64,000 nucleotides of DNA from Massilia sp. ZL223 (GCF_018119395.1 NZ_JAGPWD010000018.1:34714-98713), one strand, 5' to 3'. Positions 37,263-46,588 are shown, counted from the stretch's first letter. Notes: generated from the letters alone by a model not told the origin. Translations and numbers: made by a program.

Positions 37263-39875
37263 GTGAGCAAGAAGATGTGGACTGGTGGCGCTGCGATCGC
37301 GCTGGCCTTGCTGGCAGCGCCGGCGGCTTTGGCTGACCTGGCGGAACCGGCCGTCCCGGCTGTCGTATCCCCGGCCAACGGCGCCCGCATGCAACTGCGC
37401 TGGGAAATGCAACGCAAGCCGGCGGACCAGCAACTGCCGCAGGGCGGCAGCCCGGCGCGCTTCATCCTCACCAATAGCGACCGCCAGCCCCTTCCGGCGG
37501 CCGGCTGGTCGCTGTACTTCACCGGCATCGACCGCATGCCGGTCGGCGTCCGGTCGAACGGGCTGGTGCTGGAGCAGGTGGCCGGCGGCCTGTTCCGCCT
37601 GCGCCCTGCCGCGGAGTTCAAGGGCCTGGCGCCGGGACAGACCCTGGAATTCGCCTACCGCCACCGCGATGCGGTGTTCATGCCGTCGCGATCGCCGAGC
37701 GGACCCTACCTCGTGTACGACGCCGTGCCGGATGCCGGCGTACCGCTACCGTACACGGTCGCCACGTTGACCGAGCCTGCCCAGCGCGGCAAGACCGGCA
37801 GCCCGCATTCGGAGGTGACGCCGGAAGACACTTACTGGCGCAATGCGCGTGCCGAGCTGCTGCCGGCGGCCAAGCTGCCGCCAGTCCTGCCGACGCCACT
37901 GCGCCTGGAGCCCGGCGCCGGCCGGCTGCCATTGGCGGGCCGTCCCACCATCAACGCCTCGGCGGCGCTGGCCAGCGAGGCCGCGCTGGCGCGCTCGCTG
38001 TTCCCTGCGACGCTGGCTGCCGGCGGTGGGCCGCAGCTGCGCCTGCGCGTGGGAGCGGTCGAAGGCCAGGCCTCGCTCGAGGCCTACCGCCTGGCGATCA
38101 GCACCTCGGGCGGCATCGACATCGTCGGCAACAGCGCAGCCGGCGTTGCTTACGGGTTGCAGACCCTGCGCGACCTGATGCCGCTGCCCGGCGCCGTGGC
38201 GCCGGACTTGCCCGAGCTGACGATCGTCGACGCACCGCGCTTCGGCTACCGGGGCTTCATGCTGGACGTGGCGCGCAATTTCCACGGCAAGGAAACGGTG
38301 TTCAAGTGGCTCGACCTGATGGCGCGCTTCAAGCTGAACAAATTCCATTTCCACCTGACCGACGACGAGGGCTGGCGCATCGAGATCGCAGGCCTGCCGG
38401 AACTGACCACGATCGGCGCCGTGCGCGGCCACAGCGCCAAGCCCGGCGTGCGCCTGGATCCTGCCTATGGCTCCGGCCCCGATCCGCGCGACCCCCACGG
38501 CAGCGGCCATTACACCCGCGAGGACTACATGGAAATCGTGCGCTATGCGCAGGCGCGCCACATCGAGGTGATTCCCGAGATCGAGATGCCGGGCCACGCG
38601 CGCGCCGCCGTGCAGGCGATGGAGGCGCGCTATCGACGCCTGAAGGCGGCCGGCAGCCGCGACGCCGCGCGCTACCTGCTCAACGACCTGGATGACCGCT
38701 CCGAGTATGTGTCGGCCCAGCTGTTCAACGACAATGTGATCAACCCGGGCCTCGAGTCCAGCTACACCTTTATCGAGCGCGTGGTGAAGGAGATCGCGGC
38801 CCTGCACCGCGAGGCCGGCGCGCCCTTGAAGACCATCCACATGGGCGGCGACGAGCTGGCCAACGGGGCCTGGGAACAGTCGCCCGCCAGCCATGCCATG
38901 ATGCGCAGGCACGGGCTCGAGACCAGCGCCGACCTCTGGGACTACTTTTATGATCGCGTCGACGCCATCGTGCGCAAGCATGGCATGGTCACTTCGGGCT
39001 GGGAAGAACTGGCCGCGCGCAAGACGACCCTCGATGGCGGATCGAAGCTGATCCCGAATCCCCGCTTTACCCGCAACGGTTTCATCGCCTACGTATGGAA
39101 CAACACGGTGGGCGCCGAAGACCTGGCCTACCGCCTGGCCAACGCCGGCTACGACATCGTGCTCACGCCGGTGACCCGCATGTACTTCGACATGGCGCGC
39201 AATGCCAACCCCGAAGAGCACGGCGTCAACTGGGGCGGCTACGTCGAACTGGACACGGTGTACGACTTCATCCCCTTCGACATCATGAAGGATGCGCCGG
39301 AGGCTGCACGGGTCGGGAAGGACCGCCTGACCGACTACGGCAAGCGCCGTGTGCGCGGCATCCAGGCCAACCTGTTCTCGGAGACGGCGCGCGATCCCGC
39401 CCGCATCGATTACCTGGTGATGCCGCGCCTTGCGGCCCTGGCCGAGCGTGCCTGGGCGGCCGATCCGGAATGGGCTGGCGCCGCCGATCCGGTCAAGGCG
39501 GCGGTCCTGCACCGCAGCGCATGGTCGGGCTTCGTCAACGCACTTGGCCAGCGGGTACTGCCGCGTCTCGACCTGGAAGGGGGCGTTCTGGCTTACCGCA
39601 TTGCTCCACCGGGGTTGGTGCTCGACAGCGGCAAGGTCCTCGCGAACCACGTGTTGCCGGGGATGATGCTGCGCTATACCAGCGACGGCAGCGAGCCGAC
39701 CGCGGCGAGCACGCCGGTGACGGGGCCGATCGCGGAGCGCGGCACGATCCGCGTCGCGGCCTTCGATCGGACCGGCAGGAGAGGGCCGGTCGCCAGCATC
39801 GAATCTCGCTTAGAGGCGTTCTCGTTTGCACCACAGCAGGAAGGCGATTGCCGCCATCGAAGGGCCAGTCCGTGA
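37263..39875 (+). CDS. GH20 beta-N-acetylhexosaminidase
   Basis: The protein has 870 residues from GTG 37263 with AGGGG 7 bases upstream. A signal peptide (MWTGGAAIALALLAAPAALA) leads to export. Domains in order: N-terminal carbohydrate-binding-like domain (about 40-170), GH20b (about 205-330), the catalytic TIM barrel (about 335-710; YRGFMLDVARNFHGKETVFKWLD, KFHFHLTDDEGWR) with the catalytic pair D530-E531 in HMGGDELANGAWE, and a C-terminal immunoglobulin-like domain. It releases terminal GlcNAc or GalNAc from chitooligosaccharides or glycans in the periplasm, feeding the adjacent transporter. Confidence 0.94.
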   Translation: MSKKMWTGGAAIALALLAAPAALADLAEPAVPAVVSPANGARMQLRWEMQRKPADQQLPQGGSPARFILTNSDRQPLPAAGWSLYFTGIDRMPVGVRSNGLVLEQVAGGLFRLRPAAEFKGLAPGQTLEFAYRHRDAVFMPSRSPSGPYLVYDAVPDAGVPLPYTVATLTEPAQRGKTGSPHSEVTPEDTYWRNARAELLPAAKLPPVLPTPLRLEPGAGRLPLAGRPTINASAALASEAALARSLFPATLAAGGGPQLRLRVGAVEGQASLEAYRLAISTSGGIDIVGNSAAGVAYGLQTLRDLMPLPGAVAPDLPELTIVDAPRFGYRGFMLDVARNFHGKETVFKWLDLMARFKLNKFHFHLTDDEGWRIEIAGLPELTTIGAVRGHSAKPGVRLDPAYGSGPDPRDPHGSGHYTREDYMEIVRYAQARHIEVIPEIEMPGHARAAVQAMEARYRRLKAAGSRDAARYLLNDLDDRSEYVSAQLFNDNVINPGLESSYTFIERVVKEIAALHREAGAPLKTIHMGGDELANGAWEQSPASHAMMRRHGLETSADLWDYFYDRVDAIVRKHGMVTSGWEELAARKTTLDGGSKLIPNPRFTRNGFIAYVWNNTVGAEDLAYRLANAGYDIVLTPVTRMYFDMARNANPEEHGVNWGGYVELDTVYDFIPFDIMKDAPEAARVGKDRLTDYGKRRVRGIQANLFSETARDPARIDYLVMPRLAALAERAWAADPEWAGAADPVKAAVLHRSAWSGFVNALGQRVLPRLDLEGGVLAYRIAPPGLVLDSGKVLANHVLPGMMLRYTSDGSEPTAASTPVTGPIAERGTIRVAAFDRTGRRGPVASIESRLEAFSFAPQQEGDCRHRRASP

Positions 39876-40000
39876 TACAGTGCTGGCGCGCGGCATCGTG
39901 CGCGCGCACCATATGCAATCGTCAGTTCCTCCGTTCGTCACCGGATCGGCGCCTAACGCCCCCGCCTAGATAGTTCTAGCTGTAACTGATGCACACATAG

Positions 40001-40023
40001 AGCCCTGTTCCGACAGGGCTTTA
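40001..40023 (+). terminator. Hairpin between hexosaminidase and OsmC-YcaO genes
   Basis: AGCCCTGT-TCCG-ACAGGGCT followed by TTAT. It separates the sugar operon from the next gene. Confidence 0.65.
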
Positions 40024-40051
40024 TATTTTGAATATAGATTCGGGATTCCCC

Positions 40052-42256
40052 ATGGAAATTAAGGTCAACTTCCTCGACAAGCTGCGTCTTGAAGCCAAAT
40101 TCGACGACTTCACGGTCATTGCCGACCAGCCTATTCGCTACAAAGGCGACGGTTCGGCGCCCGGTCCCTTCGATTATTTCCTGGCTTCGTCGGCCTTGTG
40201 CGCGGCTTACTTCGTGAAGTTGTACTGCAATACGCGCGATATCCCGACGGAAAATATCCGCCTCTCGCAAAACAACATCGTCGACCCGGAAAACCGCTAC
40301 AAGCAGATCTTCAAGATCCAGGTCGAGCTGCCAACGGATATCTCCGACAAGGACCGCCAGGGCATCCTGCGCTCGATCGAGCGCTGCACCGTGAAGAAAG
40401 TGGTGCAGGAAGGACCCGAGTTCGTCATCGAAGAGGTGGACAACCTGGACGCGGATGCCCAGGCCTTGCTGAGCTTGCAGCCGGGCGCCGAATCGCGCAC
40501 CTATATTCCCGGCAAGGACCTGCCGCTGGAACAGACCATCGCCAACATGTCCAGCATGCTGGCAAGCTGGGGCATCAAGATCGAGATCGCTTCGTGGCGC
40601 AATATCGTTCCCAACGTGTGGTCGCTGCATATCCGCGATGCGCACTCGCCGATGTGCTTCACCAACGGCAAGGGATCGACCAAGGAAAGCGCGCTGGCAT
40701 CGGCCCTGGGCGAGTACATCGAACGCCTGAATTGCAACCACTTCTATGCCGGCGCCTACTGGGGCGAGGACATCGCCAATGCGGACTTTGTCCATTACCC
40801 GAACGAGCGCTGGTTCCAGCCCGGCCCCGACGATGCGCTGCCGGCGGGGATTCTCGACGAGTATTGCGTGGAGATCTATGATCCAGATGGTGAATTGCGC
40901 GCCTCGCACCTGATCGACACCAACTCCGGCAATGTGGAGCGCGGCATCGTTTCGCTGCCCTTCGTGCGCCATTCGGATGGCGAGGTGGTGTATTTCCCGT
41001 CCAACCTGGTCGAAAACCTGTACGCCAGTAACGGCATGAGTGCCGGTAATACGCTGGCCGAGGCACAGGTACAGTGCTTGTCGGAGATATTCGAGCGCGC
41101 GGTCAAGCGCGAGATCCTGGAAGGCGAGCTGGCCTTGCCGGACGTGCCGCAGGAAGTGCTGGACAAGTACCCGCGCATCGTGGCCGGCATCAAGGGGCTG
41201 GAAGAGCAGGGCTTCCCGGTACTGGTCAAGGACGCCTCGCTGGGCGGGACCTATCCGGTGATGTGCGTCACCCTGATGAACCCGCGCACCGGCGGTGTCT
41301 TCGCCTCGTTCGGCGCGCACCCGAGTTTCGAAGTGGCGCTGGAACGGAGCCTGACCGAATTGCTGCAGGGACGTAGTTTCGAAGGCTTGAACGACCTGCC
41401 GCCGCCCACCTTCGCCAGCCATGCCGTGACCGAGCCGAATAATTTCGTCGAGCACTTTATAGATTCGAGCGGCGTGGTGTCGTGGCGCTTCTTCAGCGCC
41501 AAGGCGGATGCCGAGTTCGTCGAGTGGGATTTCACCGCGGAGGGCAAGAATTCCAATGCCGAGGAAGCCGCGACCCTGCTCGGCATTCTCGAAGACATGG
41601 GCAAGCAGGTCTACATGGCGGAGTATGACCAGCTCGGTTCGGTCGCCTGCCGGATCCTGGTGCCGGGGTATTCCGAAATCTATCCGGTGGAAGACCTGGT
41701 CTGGGATAACACCAACAAGTCGCTGTTGTTCCGCGAAGACATCCTCAATCTGCATCGCCTGGATGAGGACAGCCTGGCGGCGCTGCTCGATCGCCTGGAA
41801 AACAATGAGCTGGACGAGTATTCCGACATCGCGACCCTGATCGGCATCGAGTTCGACGAAAACACCGATTGGGGCCAGCTGACGGTGCTCGAGCTGAAAT
41901 TGCTGATCAACCTCGCCCTGCGGGAGTTCGAGGCGGCCCACGAGCTGGTCGGCGCCTTCCTCCAGTACAACGACAATACCGTCGAGCGCCGCCTGTTCTA
42001 CCAGGCGATGGACGCGGTGCTGTCGGTCGTGCTCGATGACGAACTGGAACTGGACGACTACGTGGTCAATTTCCGCCGCATGTACGGCAATCCGCGCATG
42101 GATGCGGTACTGGGCTCGGTGGACGGCAGCGTGCGCTTCCACGGCTTGACCCCGACCAGCATGAAGCTGGAAGGCCTCGACCGGCACCATCGCCTGATCG
42201 ACAGCTACCGGAAACTGCACGCGGTGCGGGCGAAGTTCGCATCCACGTCGCGCTGA
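40052..42256 (+). CDS. ycaO: OsmC-YcaO fusion protein
   Basis: A 734-residue protein starting MEIKVNFLDKLRLEAKFDDF. Residues about 1-140 resemble an OsmC/YhfA domain (PGPFDYFLASSALCAAYFVKLYC, with the Cys of the peroxidase-like fold). Residues about 160-570 are the YcaO ATP-binding domain: TNGKGSTKESALASALGEYIER (G206-K207-G208 and acidic ligands) and AEAQVQCLSEIFERAVKREI. Residues about 570-730 are the helical TPR-like C-terminal region. YcaO proteins activate amide backbones with ATP; in E. coli YcaO assists RimO in beta-methylthiolation of ribosomal protein S12. No peptide precursor or dehydrogenase gene lies beside it, arguing against a natural-product cluster. Confidence 0.92.
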   Translation: MEIKVNFLDKLRLEAKFDDFTVIADQPIRYKGDGSAPGPFDYFLASSALCAAYFVKLYCNTRDIPTENIRLSQNNIVDPENRYKQIFKIQVELPTDISDKDRQGILRSIERCTVKKVVQEGPEFVIEEVDNLDADAQALLSLQPGAESRTYIPGKDLPLEQTIANMSSMLASWGIKIEIASWRNIVPNVWSLHIRDAHSPMCFTNGKGSTKESALASALGEYIERLNCNHFYAGAYWGEDIANADFVHYPNERWFQPGPDDALPAGILDEYCVEIYDPDGELRASHLIDTNSGNVERGIVSLPFVRHSDGEVVYFPSNLVENLYASNGMSAGNTLAEAQVQCLSEIFERAVKREILEGELALPDVPQEVLDKYPRIVAGIKGLEEQGFPVLVKDASLGGTYPVMCVTLMNPRTGGVFASFGAHPSFEVALERSLTELLQGRSFEGLNDLPPPTFASHAVTEPNNFVEHFIDSSGVVSWRFFSAKADAEFVEWDFTAEGKNSNAEEAATLLGILEDMGKQVYMAEYDQLGSVACRILVPGYSEIYPVEDLVWDNTNKSLLFREDILNLHRLDEDSLAALLDRLENNELDEYSDIATLIGIEFDENTDWGQLTVLELKLLINLALREFEAAHELVGAFLQYNDNTVERRLFYQAMDAVLSVVLDDELELDDYVVNFRRMYGNPRMDAVLGSVDGSVRFHGLTPTSMKLEGLDRHHRLIDSYRKLHAVRAKFASTSR

Positions 42257-42304
42257 CCAGGCAGTGAAAACACGATAGCAAGCCGCCGACCTTGAACGCC
42301 AGTC

Positions 42305-42337
42305 GGCCCGTTACTGAAATCAGTAACGGGCCTTTTT
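42305..42337 (+). terminator. Rho-independent terminator after ycaO
   Basis: GGCCCGTTACTG-AAAT-CAGTAACGGGCC is a perfect 12-base stem followed by TTTTT. Confidence 0.9.
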
Positions 42338-42457
42338 GCGTGTTCACCACGAAACCGAGCCGCCGATCCGCCTCGCGGCCTTCGACCGCTAGGGAAGGCG
42401 AGGGCCGGGGCCAGCATCGATACCCGCTGAGTGATACCACGGCCGCCGAGCACCAGC

Positions 42458-42994
42458 TCAGTTGCGAAAGACCATGACGTCCGGCGCGTGACCCGCCACC
42501 AGCAGGCCTTGTTCCACCGCTGCCGGCTTCTGGCTCAGGTCCTCATAGAGCCAGTGGGTGAAGTACAAGGAGCCGGGCTGCGCAACGAATTGCCGCTCCA
42601 GAGCACGGAAGTGGCCGACATTCAACGATCCGAGCTGGGGAACGAGGTTGATGTCGGTGGGCCCGCCTCCCGAGTGGGGAATCGCATGGCCGCGGTGATA
42701 GCGCTTGCCGAAGCCCAGCGGATGGCTGCGCATGCGTGCCGCATCGCGCTTGTCGTGATGCTGTCCGGTACTGGTCGCCCACGCGGCAATCAGGCGCCCG
42801 TGCGCGACATCGAACAGATAGTGGCACCCGGCCTGTCCGGTCTCGACCACATCGCTCGACTGTACGCGGCCCCAATAGACGTCCAGCCAGGTCTCGATCA
42901 GGTAGGGAACGGCGGCGGCTTCGAGTGAGTGCACGGAAGCGTGCCTGGTAATCGTTGGAAGCAAGGGATAATTGGCTGCGGTATGCCTGTCCAT
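42458..42994 (-). CDS. Small nuclease-like protein (His-metal finger type)
   Basis: The protein has 178 residues from ATG 42994 (MDRHTAANYPLLPTIT), without signal peptide or membrane helix. The C-terminal half reads RYHRGHAIPHSGGGPTDINL followed by VPQ, then SLNVGHFRALERQF, which resembles DNA/RNA non-specific endonucleases of the beta-beta-alpha metal class (RGH with catalytic His, NLVPQ, and a later Asn). The N-terminal 80 residues are not recognised. It starts 21 bases after the Ser/Thr kinase gene in the same direction and is last in the seven-gene unit. No immunity-like gene follows. The fold call rests on motif resemblance only. Confidence 0.6.
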   Translation of the reverse strand: MDRHTAANYPLLPTITRHASVHSLEAAAVPYLIETWLDVYWGRVQSSDVVETGQAGCHYLFDVAHGRLIAAWATSTGQHHDKRDAARMRSHPLGFGKRYHRGHAIPHSGGGPTDINLVPQLGSLNVGHFRALERQFVAQPGSLYFTHWLYEDLSQKPAAVEQGLLVAGHAPDVMVFRN

Positions 42995-43014
42995 GCATTT
43001 CTCCTGCTGGGCCC

Positions 43015-45078
43015 TTAGTTGCACTTCAAGGTCTTCATCCGATCGATCAGTTGCGGGTCCGATTCACCGAGCGATAGGCGCACCAGGATTTTCTCGCATT
43101 CCGGATCGACCGCCTTGCTGCCGGCCTCCGGTTTGGCGCGGGCCGTCTCCGAGTGCGTCGCCCGCGCTGGCTCCTCAGTCTTGCGGCCAGGCTTTGCCCT
43201 CTCGGCGGCGGCAGGCTTGGTCTCGGCAGCCGGCGGTGCGGCGACGTCCATCCCGAAGGCGGCGGCTCCGTAGGACGCTTCGCATGGCGGGTCCGTCGGC
43301 GCACATGCCGGCAGTTCCCATGGGAGTGCGGGGGGATCGGACGCCGGACCCGTTCCGAAGCGGCGTTTCCAGGCATTGTCCTCGACAACCCATCCATAGG
43401 CCCGCAGGTCGATGGCCTCGCGCGCCACAACGAGCACGAACTTCCATGTCCCGGGCGTCAGGGCGCCGCCCGGAAGGTCCAGTTTGCCGTTCTTCCCGGC
43501 TCGGACAGGCGCTGTCCCTGGACGGGGCGAGATGATCTCGAGCGCTTCATCCGGGCTGGAACGCAGGCCAATGAGATAGAGGTGGCCCGGCTGGCTCGCG
43601 GTATACCTGAGCGACTGGGCAGCCCTGCCGGCTTGCAGCCTTGACCTGGCCGGGTCGACCTCGACGCCGATGCCGGCGGCTTTCCTCGCCAGGATCAGGT
43701 CGAGTGCTTCGGCGGCGCTCTGGGGAACGGATGCCGGCCTTGTTTCCACAGGCGCAGGCGCAGGAGCTGCCGGCACGGGCGAAGGCGGGGTGGTGTCCGC
43801 ATGTACGGTCGGCGCTGCGGCCGGTGGTGCATCCTTTCCTTCCTTGAACAGCCAGATTCCGGCCCCGGCGGCGACCACGAGCGCCGCGGCGCCGAGGATG
43901 GCCGCCATGGGCAACGAGCGCCGGCGGGCTGGCTCGGGCGCGAGCCTGGTCAGCTCGCCGGAACCGGCAGCGGGCGCATGCGGGAGGGGCATGTCCGCCG
44001 TCATCGCGGGCACCTGCATCTCGCGCTGGCCGGGTTTCGCCACCACCACGGTGGCCTCGTCGTCCGACCACTTCGTAGGTGGCGGCCTGCGTTCGGTGGC
44101 CGGTAGCAGCCCGAGTTCGCGACGGAAGACCTCGATCGATGCCGTCCGGGCGTCCGGCATCACGGCCAGCGCCCGGTCGATCGCGGCGATGAAGCCCTGG
44201 CTGTAGTCGGGCGGCGCACGCTCCGCAAGCGGAACGTAGCTGTCGCGGATCATGCGGCCCGTTGCCTGCGGCGGGGTCTCGCCGGTGATTGCCCAGTACA
44301 CCACCGAGGCGAGCGCATAGACATCGGTCCACGGCCCTTGCTGCATGCCCGGGAACTCGCCGTATTGCTCGATCGGTGCGTAGCCGCCTTTCAGGATGAC
44401 GGTCAGCGCGTGCGCCTGGCCCGCGATCACGCGGCGGGCGGCGCCGAAGTCGAGCAGGATAGGGGCGCCGGAGTCGCTCAGGATCAGGATGTTGTCCGGC
44501 GCCACGTCGCGGTGATAACACTGCACTGCGTGCAGGACCAGGAGCGCATCCGTCAGCGGCATCAAGAGATCCTTGAGCCAGGTTTCGCTCGGCGGTCCGG
44601 GCAGCGACCTGACGGTTTCCCCGAGCGTCCGTCCCCGGTAGTACGGCATGGCCATATAGGCCGTCCCGTTGGATTCCCAAAACCGGTAGACCTCGACCAG
44701 CGAAGGACTATGGAAGCGCGCCAGCAGCCTCGCCTCGTTGACGAAACTGTTCAGGCCCACCTGGAAGGTTTCGCGATGCCGCTCCGACAGCGGGCTGACC
44801 TCGGTCCGGTTCCTGCGCGAGGCGAAGGAGGTCGGCATGTATTCCTTGAGCGCCACGACCCGTTCCAGCGAGTGGTCCCAGGCCAGGTAGACGATGCCGA
44901 AGCCTCCCTTGCCTATGATGCCGGTAATCTCGAATTCGCCGACCCGGCTGCCGAGGGGCAGGGCGCGCTCGTCCCATTCCTGCCCGGTTGCCGAGGGGCC
45001 CTCGCCGGCGTCGGGATTGGGCCTGGTGGGCGCATGGGTGTCGGCCGCTGTTTTCTTGGGATCGGTCACGTCGGGCAC
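43015..45078 (-). CDS. Membrane-anchored Ser/Thr protein kinase with DUF4384-like C-terminus
   Basis: About 687 residues from GTG 45078 (VPDVTDPKKTAADTH); GTG 45069 is also possible. The kinase domain (about 45-310) has the glycine loop GKGGFGIVYLA, Lys in VALKEYMP, catalytic loop YHRDVAPDNILI and metal loop LDFGAAR, so it looks active. A proline-rich linker leads to one membrane helix near 388-411 (AAILGAAALVVAAGAGIWLF). The outer part (about 450-560) resembles DUF4384 (PGHLYLIGLRSSPDEALEIISP). Kinases of this kind (PpkA type) control type VI secretion in other bacteria; a T6SS starts 10 kb away, but the link is inference. It follows the porin stop by about 24 bases. Confidence 0.9.
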   Translation of the reverse strand: MPDVTDPKKTAADTHAPTRPNPDAGEGPSATGQEWDERALPLGSRVGEFEITGIIGKGGFGIVYLAWDHSLERVVALKEYMPTSFASRRNRTEVSPLSERHRETFQVGLNSFVNEARLLARFHSPSLVEVYRFWESNGTAYMAMPYYRGRTLGETVRSLPGPPSETWLKDLLMPLTDALLVLHAVQCYHRDVAPDNILILSDSGAPILLDFGAARRVIAGQAHALTVILKGGYAPIEQYGEFPGMQQGPWTDVYALASVVYWAITGETPPQATGRMIRDSYVPLAERAPPDYSQGFIAAIDRALAVMPDARTASIEVFRRELGLLPATERRPPPTKWSDDEATVVVAKPGQREMQVPAMTADMPLPHAPAAGSGELTRLAPEPARRRSLPMAAILGAAALVVAAGAGIWLFKEGKDAPPAAAPTVHADTTPPSPVPAAPAPAPVETRPASVPQSAAEALDLILARKAAGIGVEVDPARSRLQAGRAAQSLRYTASQPGHLYLIGLRSSPDEALEIISPRPGTAPVRAGKNGKLDLPGGALTPGTWKFVLVVAREAIDLRAYGWVVEDNAWKRRFGTGPASDPPALPWELPACAPTDPPCEASYGAAAFGMDVAAPPAAETKPAAAERAKPGRKTEEPARATHSETARAKPEAGSKAVDPECEKILVRLSLGESDPQLIDRMKTLKCN

Positions 45079-45101
45079 ACCCAGCGCAAGGCCTGCCAGG
45101 T

Positions 45102-46115
45102 TCAAAACCGGAAGCGCACGCCGGCGGCGGCGGAGATGCCCTTGGTCTGGCCCCGCACCCGGTCGTCCATGCCGGCCACGTAGATATCGGTCCTGCTGTC
45201 GTACGGGTAGACATAGGCCGCACTGACCGAAGTATGCTTGCGGTCGACCGCCGGGCCGACCGCCTTGGCGCGTCCGACCTGCGTCTGCAGCGTGCCCGGT
45301 CCGATGGCGACCGTCACGCCGGCTGTATTCAGCTTGCTGCGCACGTCGAGCCCGCGGTCGCGGGTCTGGGTATGCAGGCCGAAGACCTTGACGGTCCCGA
45401 AGTTGTAGGATGCGCCGGCCTGCCAGGTATTCTCGATGACCGGATCGGCGATGCCGTCGTTGCGGTGCACCCGCTGGGCCGAGAGCGTGGCGCCGAACAG
45501 TCCCCGCGACAGGATCACGCTGACCGCGGAGCGGTCGCCGCGCGCTTCGCTCGGGCCCTGGCTGTACATCAGGTTGCCGGTGACGCCGCCGAGGCTGGGA
45601 GTGCTGTAGCTGACGGCCCGGTTCCAGTAGAAGTCGCCCTGCACGCCCTCCAGGTTGCCGGAGCCGAAGATATGGCGGATCGCGGGAGAGAACACCGGCG
45701 AGTTGCCGAGGGCGTTGAAGCGCGCGGTGGTATCGAACAGGAAGGTCTGCAGGCGTCCGACCCGCAGCGTGCCGTATTTGTTGTTCGTCAAGAAGAGGAA
45801 GGCGTTGCGTGACAGGTGGGGATCGTTGCGGTTGCGCCCGGTGCTCAGGTCCTGGAAGCGCAAGAAGGTTTCGAGCGTCACGCCGGGCGTCCAGCCGTTC
45901 TCCAGCCCATACTTGGCCGTTACGCCGACGAAACTCGCGCTCAGCGAATTGCTGTTGAAGCGGTGTTCCCGGATGGCTCCACTCGGCTCGAAACGCCCAT
46001 ACGAGAAGTCCAGCACGCCATTGAAGGCGTAGTCCGCCTGCGCGTGGGCACCCATCGAGACGAGGGCGAGCAGGCCTGGGACCACGCAGCGCCGAAACCT
46101 GAGTGTGTGCATCAT
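45102..46115 (-). CDS. Outer membrane porin
   Basis: The protein has 337 residues from ATG 46115 (MMHTLRFRRCVVPGLLAL), with AGAGAGG about 7 bases upstream, and a signal peptide cleaved after GAHA. The mature protein starts QADYAFNGVLDFSYGRFEPSG and shows alternating beta strands through the C-terminal AAAGVRFRF with final Phe. RNAFLFLTNNKYGTLRVGRLQTFL is the usual general-porin (porin_4) segment. Longer upstream frames are not supported. It is a member of the leftward seven-gene unit. Confidence 0.88.
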   Translation of the reverse strand: MMHTLRFRRCVVPGLLALVSMGAHAQADYAFNGVLDFSYGRFEPSGAIREHRFNSNSLSASFVGVTAKYGLENGWTPGVTLETFLRFQDLSTGRNRNDPHLSRNAFLFLTNNKYGTLRVGRLQTFLFDTTARFNALGNSPVFSPAIRHIFGSGNLEGVQGDFYWNRAVSYSTPSLGGVTGNLMYSQGPSEARGDRSAVSVILSRGLFGATLSAQRVHRNDGIADPVIENTWQAGASYNFGTVKVFGLHTQTRDRGLDVRSKLNTAGVTVAIGPGTLQTQVGRAKAVGPAVDRKHTSVSAAYVYPYDSRTDIYVAGMDDRVRGQTKGISAAAGVRFRF

Positions 46116-46156
46116 GAACGATCCTCTCTGTCGAATACTTGTTTGACCGGGCACTG

Positions 46157-46588
46157 CTAGCGGATACCTGGGAACCACGAAACTGCGGCCGTGTAGCCCA
46201 TCCAGGCGGCATTCATGGCGGCATGCAGCGCGATGCAATAGCGCAGCCGGCCGGTGCGCTGGTACACGGCCCCGATCAGCAGGGCCGGCAGCGCGACGGC
46301 GAACGCGGCGGCGTCGGCGCGCACCAGGGCATGGGCGGCCCCGAAGGCCAGCGCAGTCCCGGCGATGGCTAGCCGGGGCGCGGCCGGCCAGCGGCGCCGC
46401 AGGACTTCCTGTACGCCGGCGCGGAACACCGTTTCCTCGAGCAGGGGCGACAGCACCAGCAGGACCGCCAAGTGCTGGACGTCCTGGCCGGCTGCTGCGA
46501 GCCCCAGCCCTGCCGCGAGCAGGCCCGCCGCAGCGAGCGGCATGCCCGCCGCGGCCGGCGCCGCCGTCCGTGACGCGCCGTTCTTCAC
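46157..46588 (-). CDS. mrtJ: CPBP-family glutamic intramembrane protease (probable JDVT-CTERM sorting protease MrtJ)
   Basis: The protein has 143 residues from a GTG at 46588 that overlaps the stop of the upstream gene as GTGA. About four hydrophobic helices carry the Abi/CPBP motifs: E51-E52-T-V-F-R56 (LLEETVFRAG), F82-x3-H86 (AFGAAH) and H122-x3-N126 (LHAAMNA). These are the catalytic and metal- or water-binding residues of glutamic-type membrane proteases. The upstream gene ends in a JDVT-CTERM-like tail, and this family includes its dedicated processing enzyme, so I infer that this protein cleaves that tail at the inner membrane. The short length, lacking extra N-terminal helices, is typical of such dedicated proteases. 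Confidence 0.85.
   Translation of the reverse strand: MKNGASRTAAPAAAGMPLAAAGLLAAGLGLAAAGQDVQHLAVLLVLSPLLEETVFRAGVQEVLRRRWPAAPRLAIAGTALAFGAAHALVRADAAAFAVALPALLIGAVYQRTGRLRYCIALHAAMNAAWMGYTAAVSWFPGIR

Noticed and set aside
40052..42256. YcaO as part of a thiazole/oxazole peptide cluster
   Set aside because: No precursor peptide, dehydrogenase or E1-like partner gene is adjacent, and the layout matches the stand-alone housekeeping type.
45079..46212. Long N-terminal extension of the kinase frame
   Set aside because: It lies out of frame over the porin gene, whose protein has a signal peptide and clear beta-barrel features.
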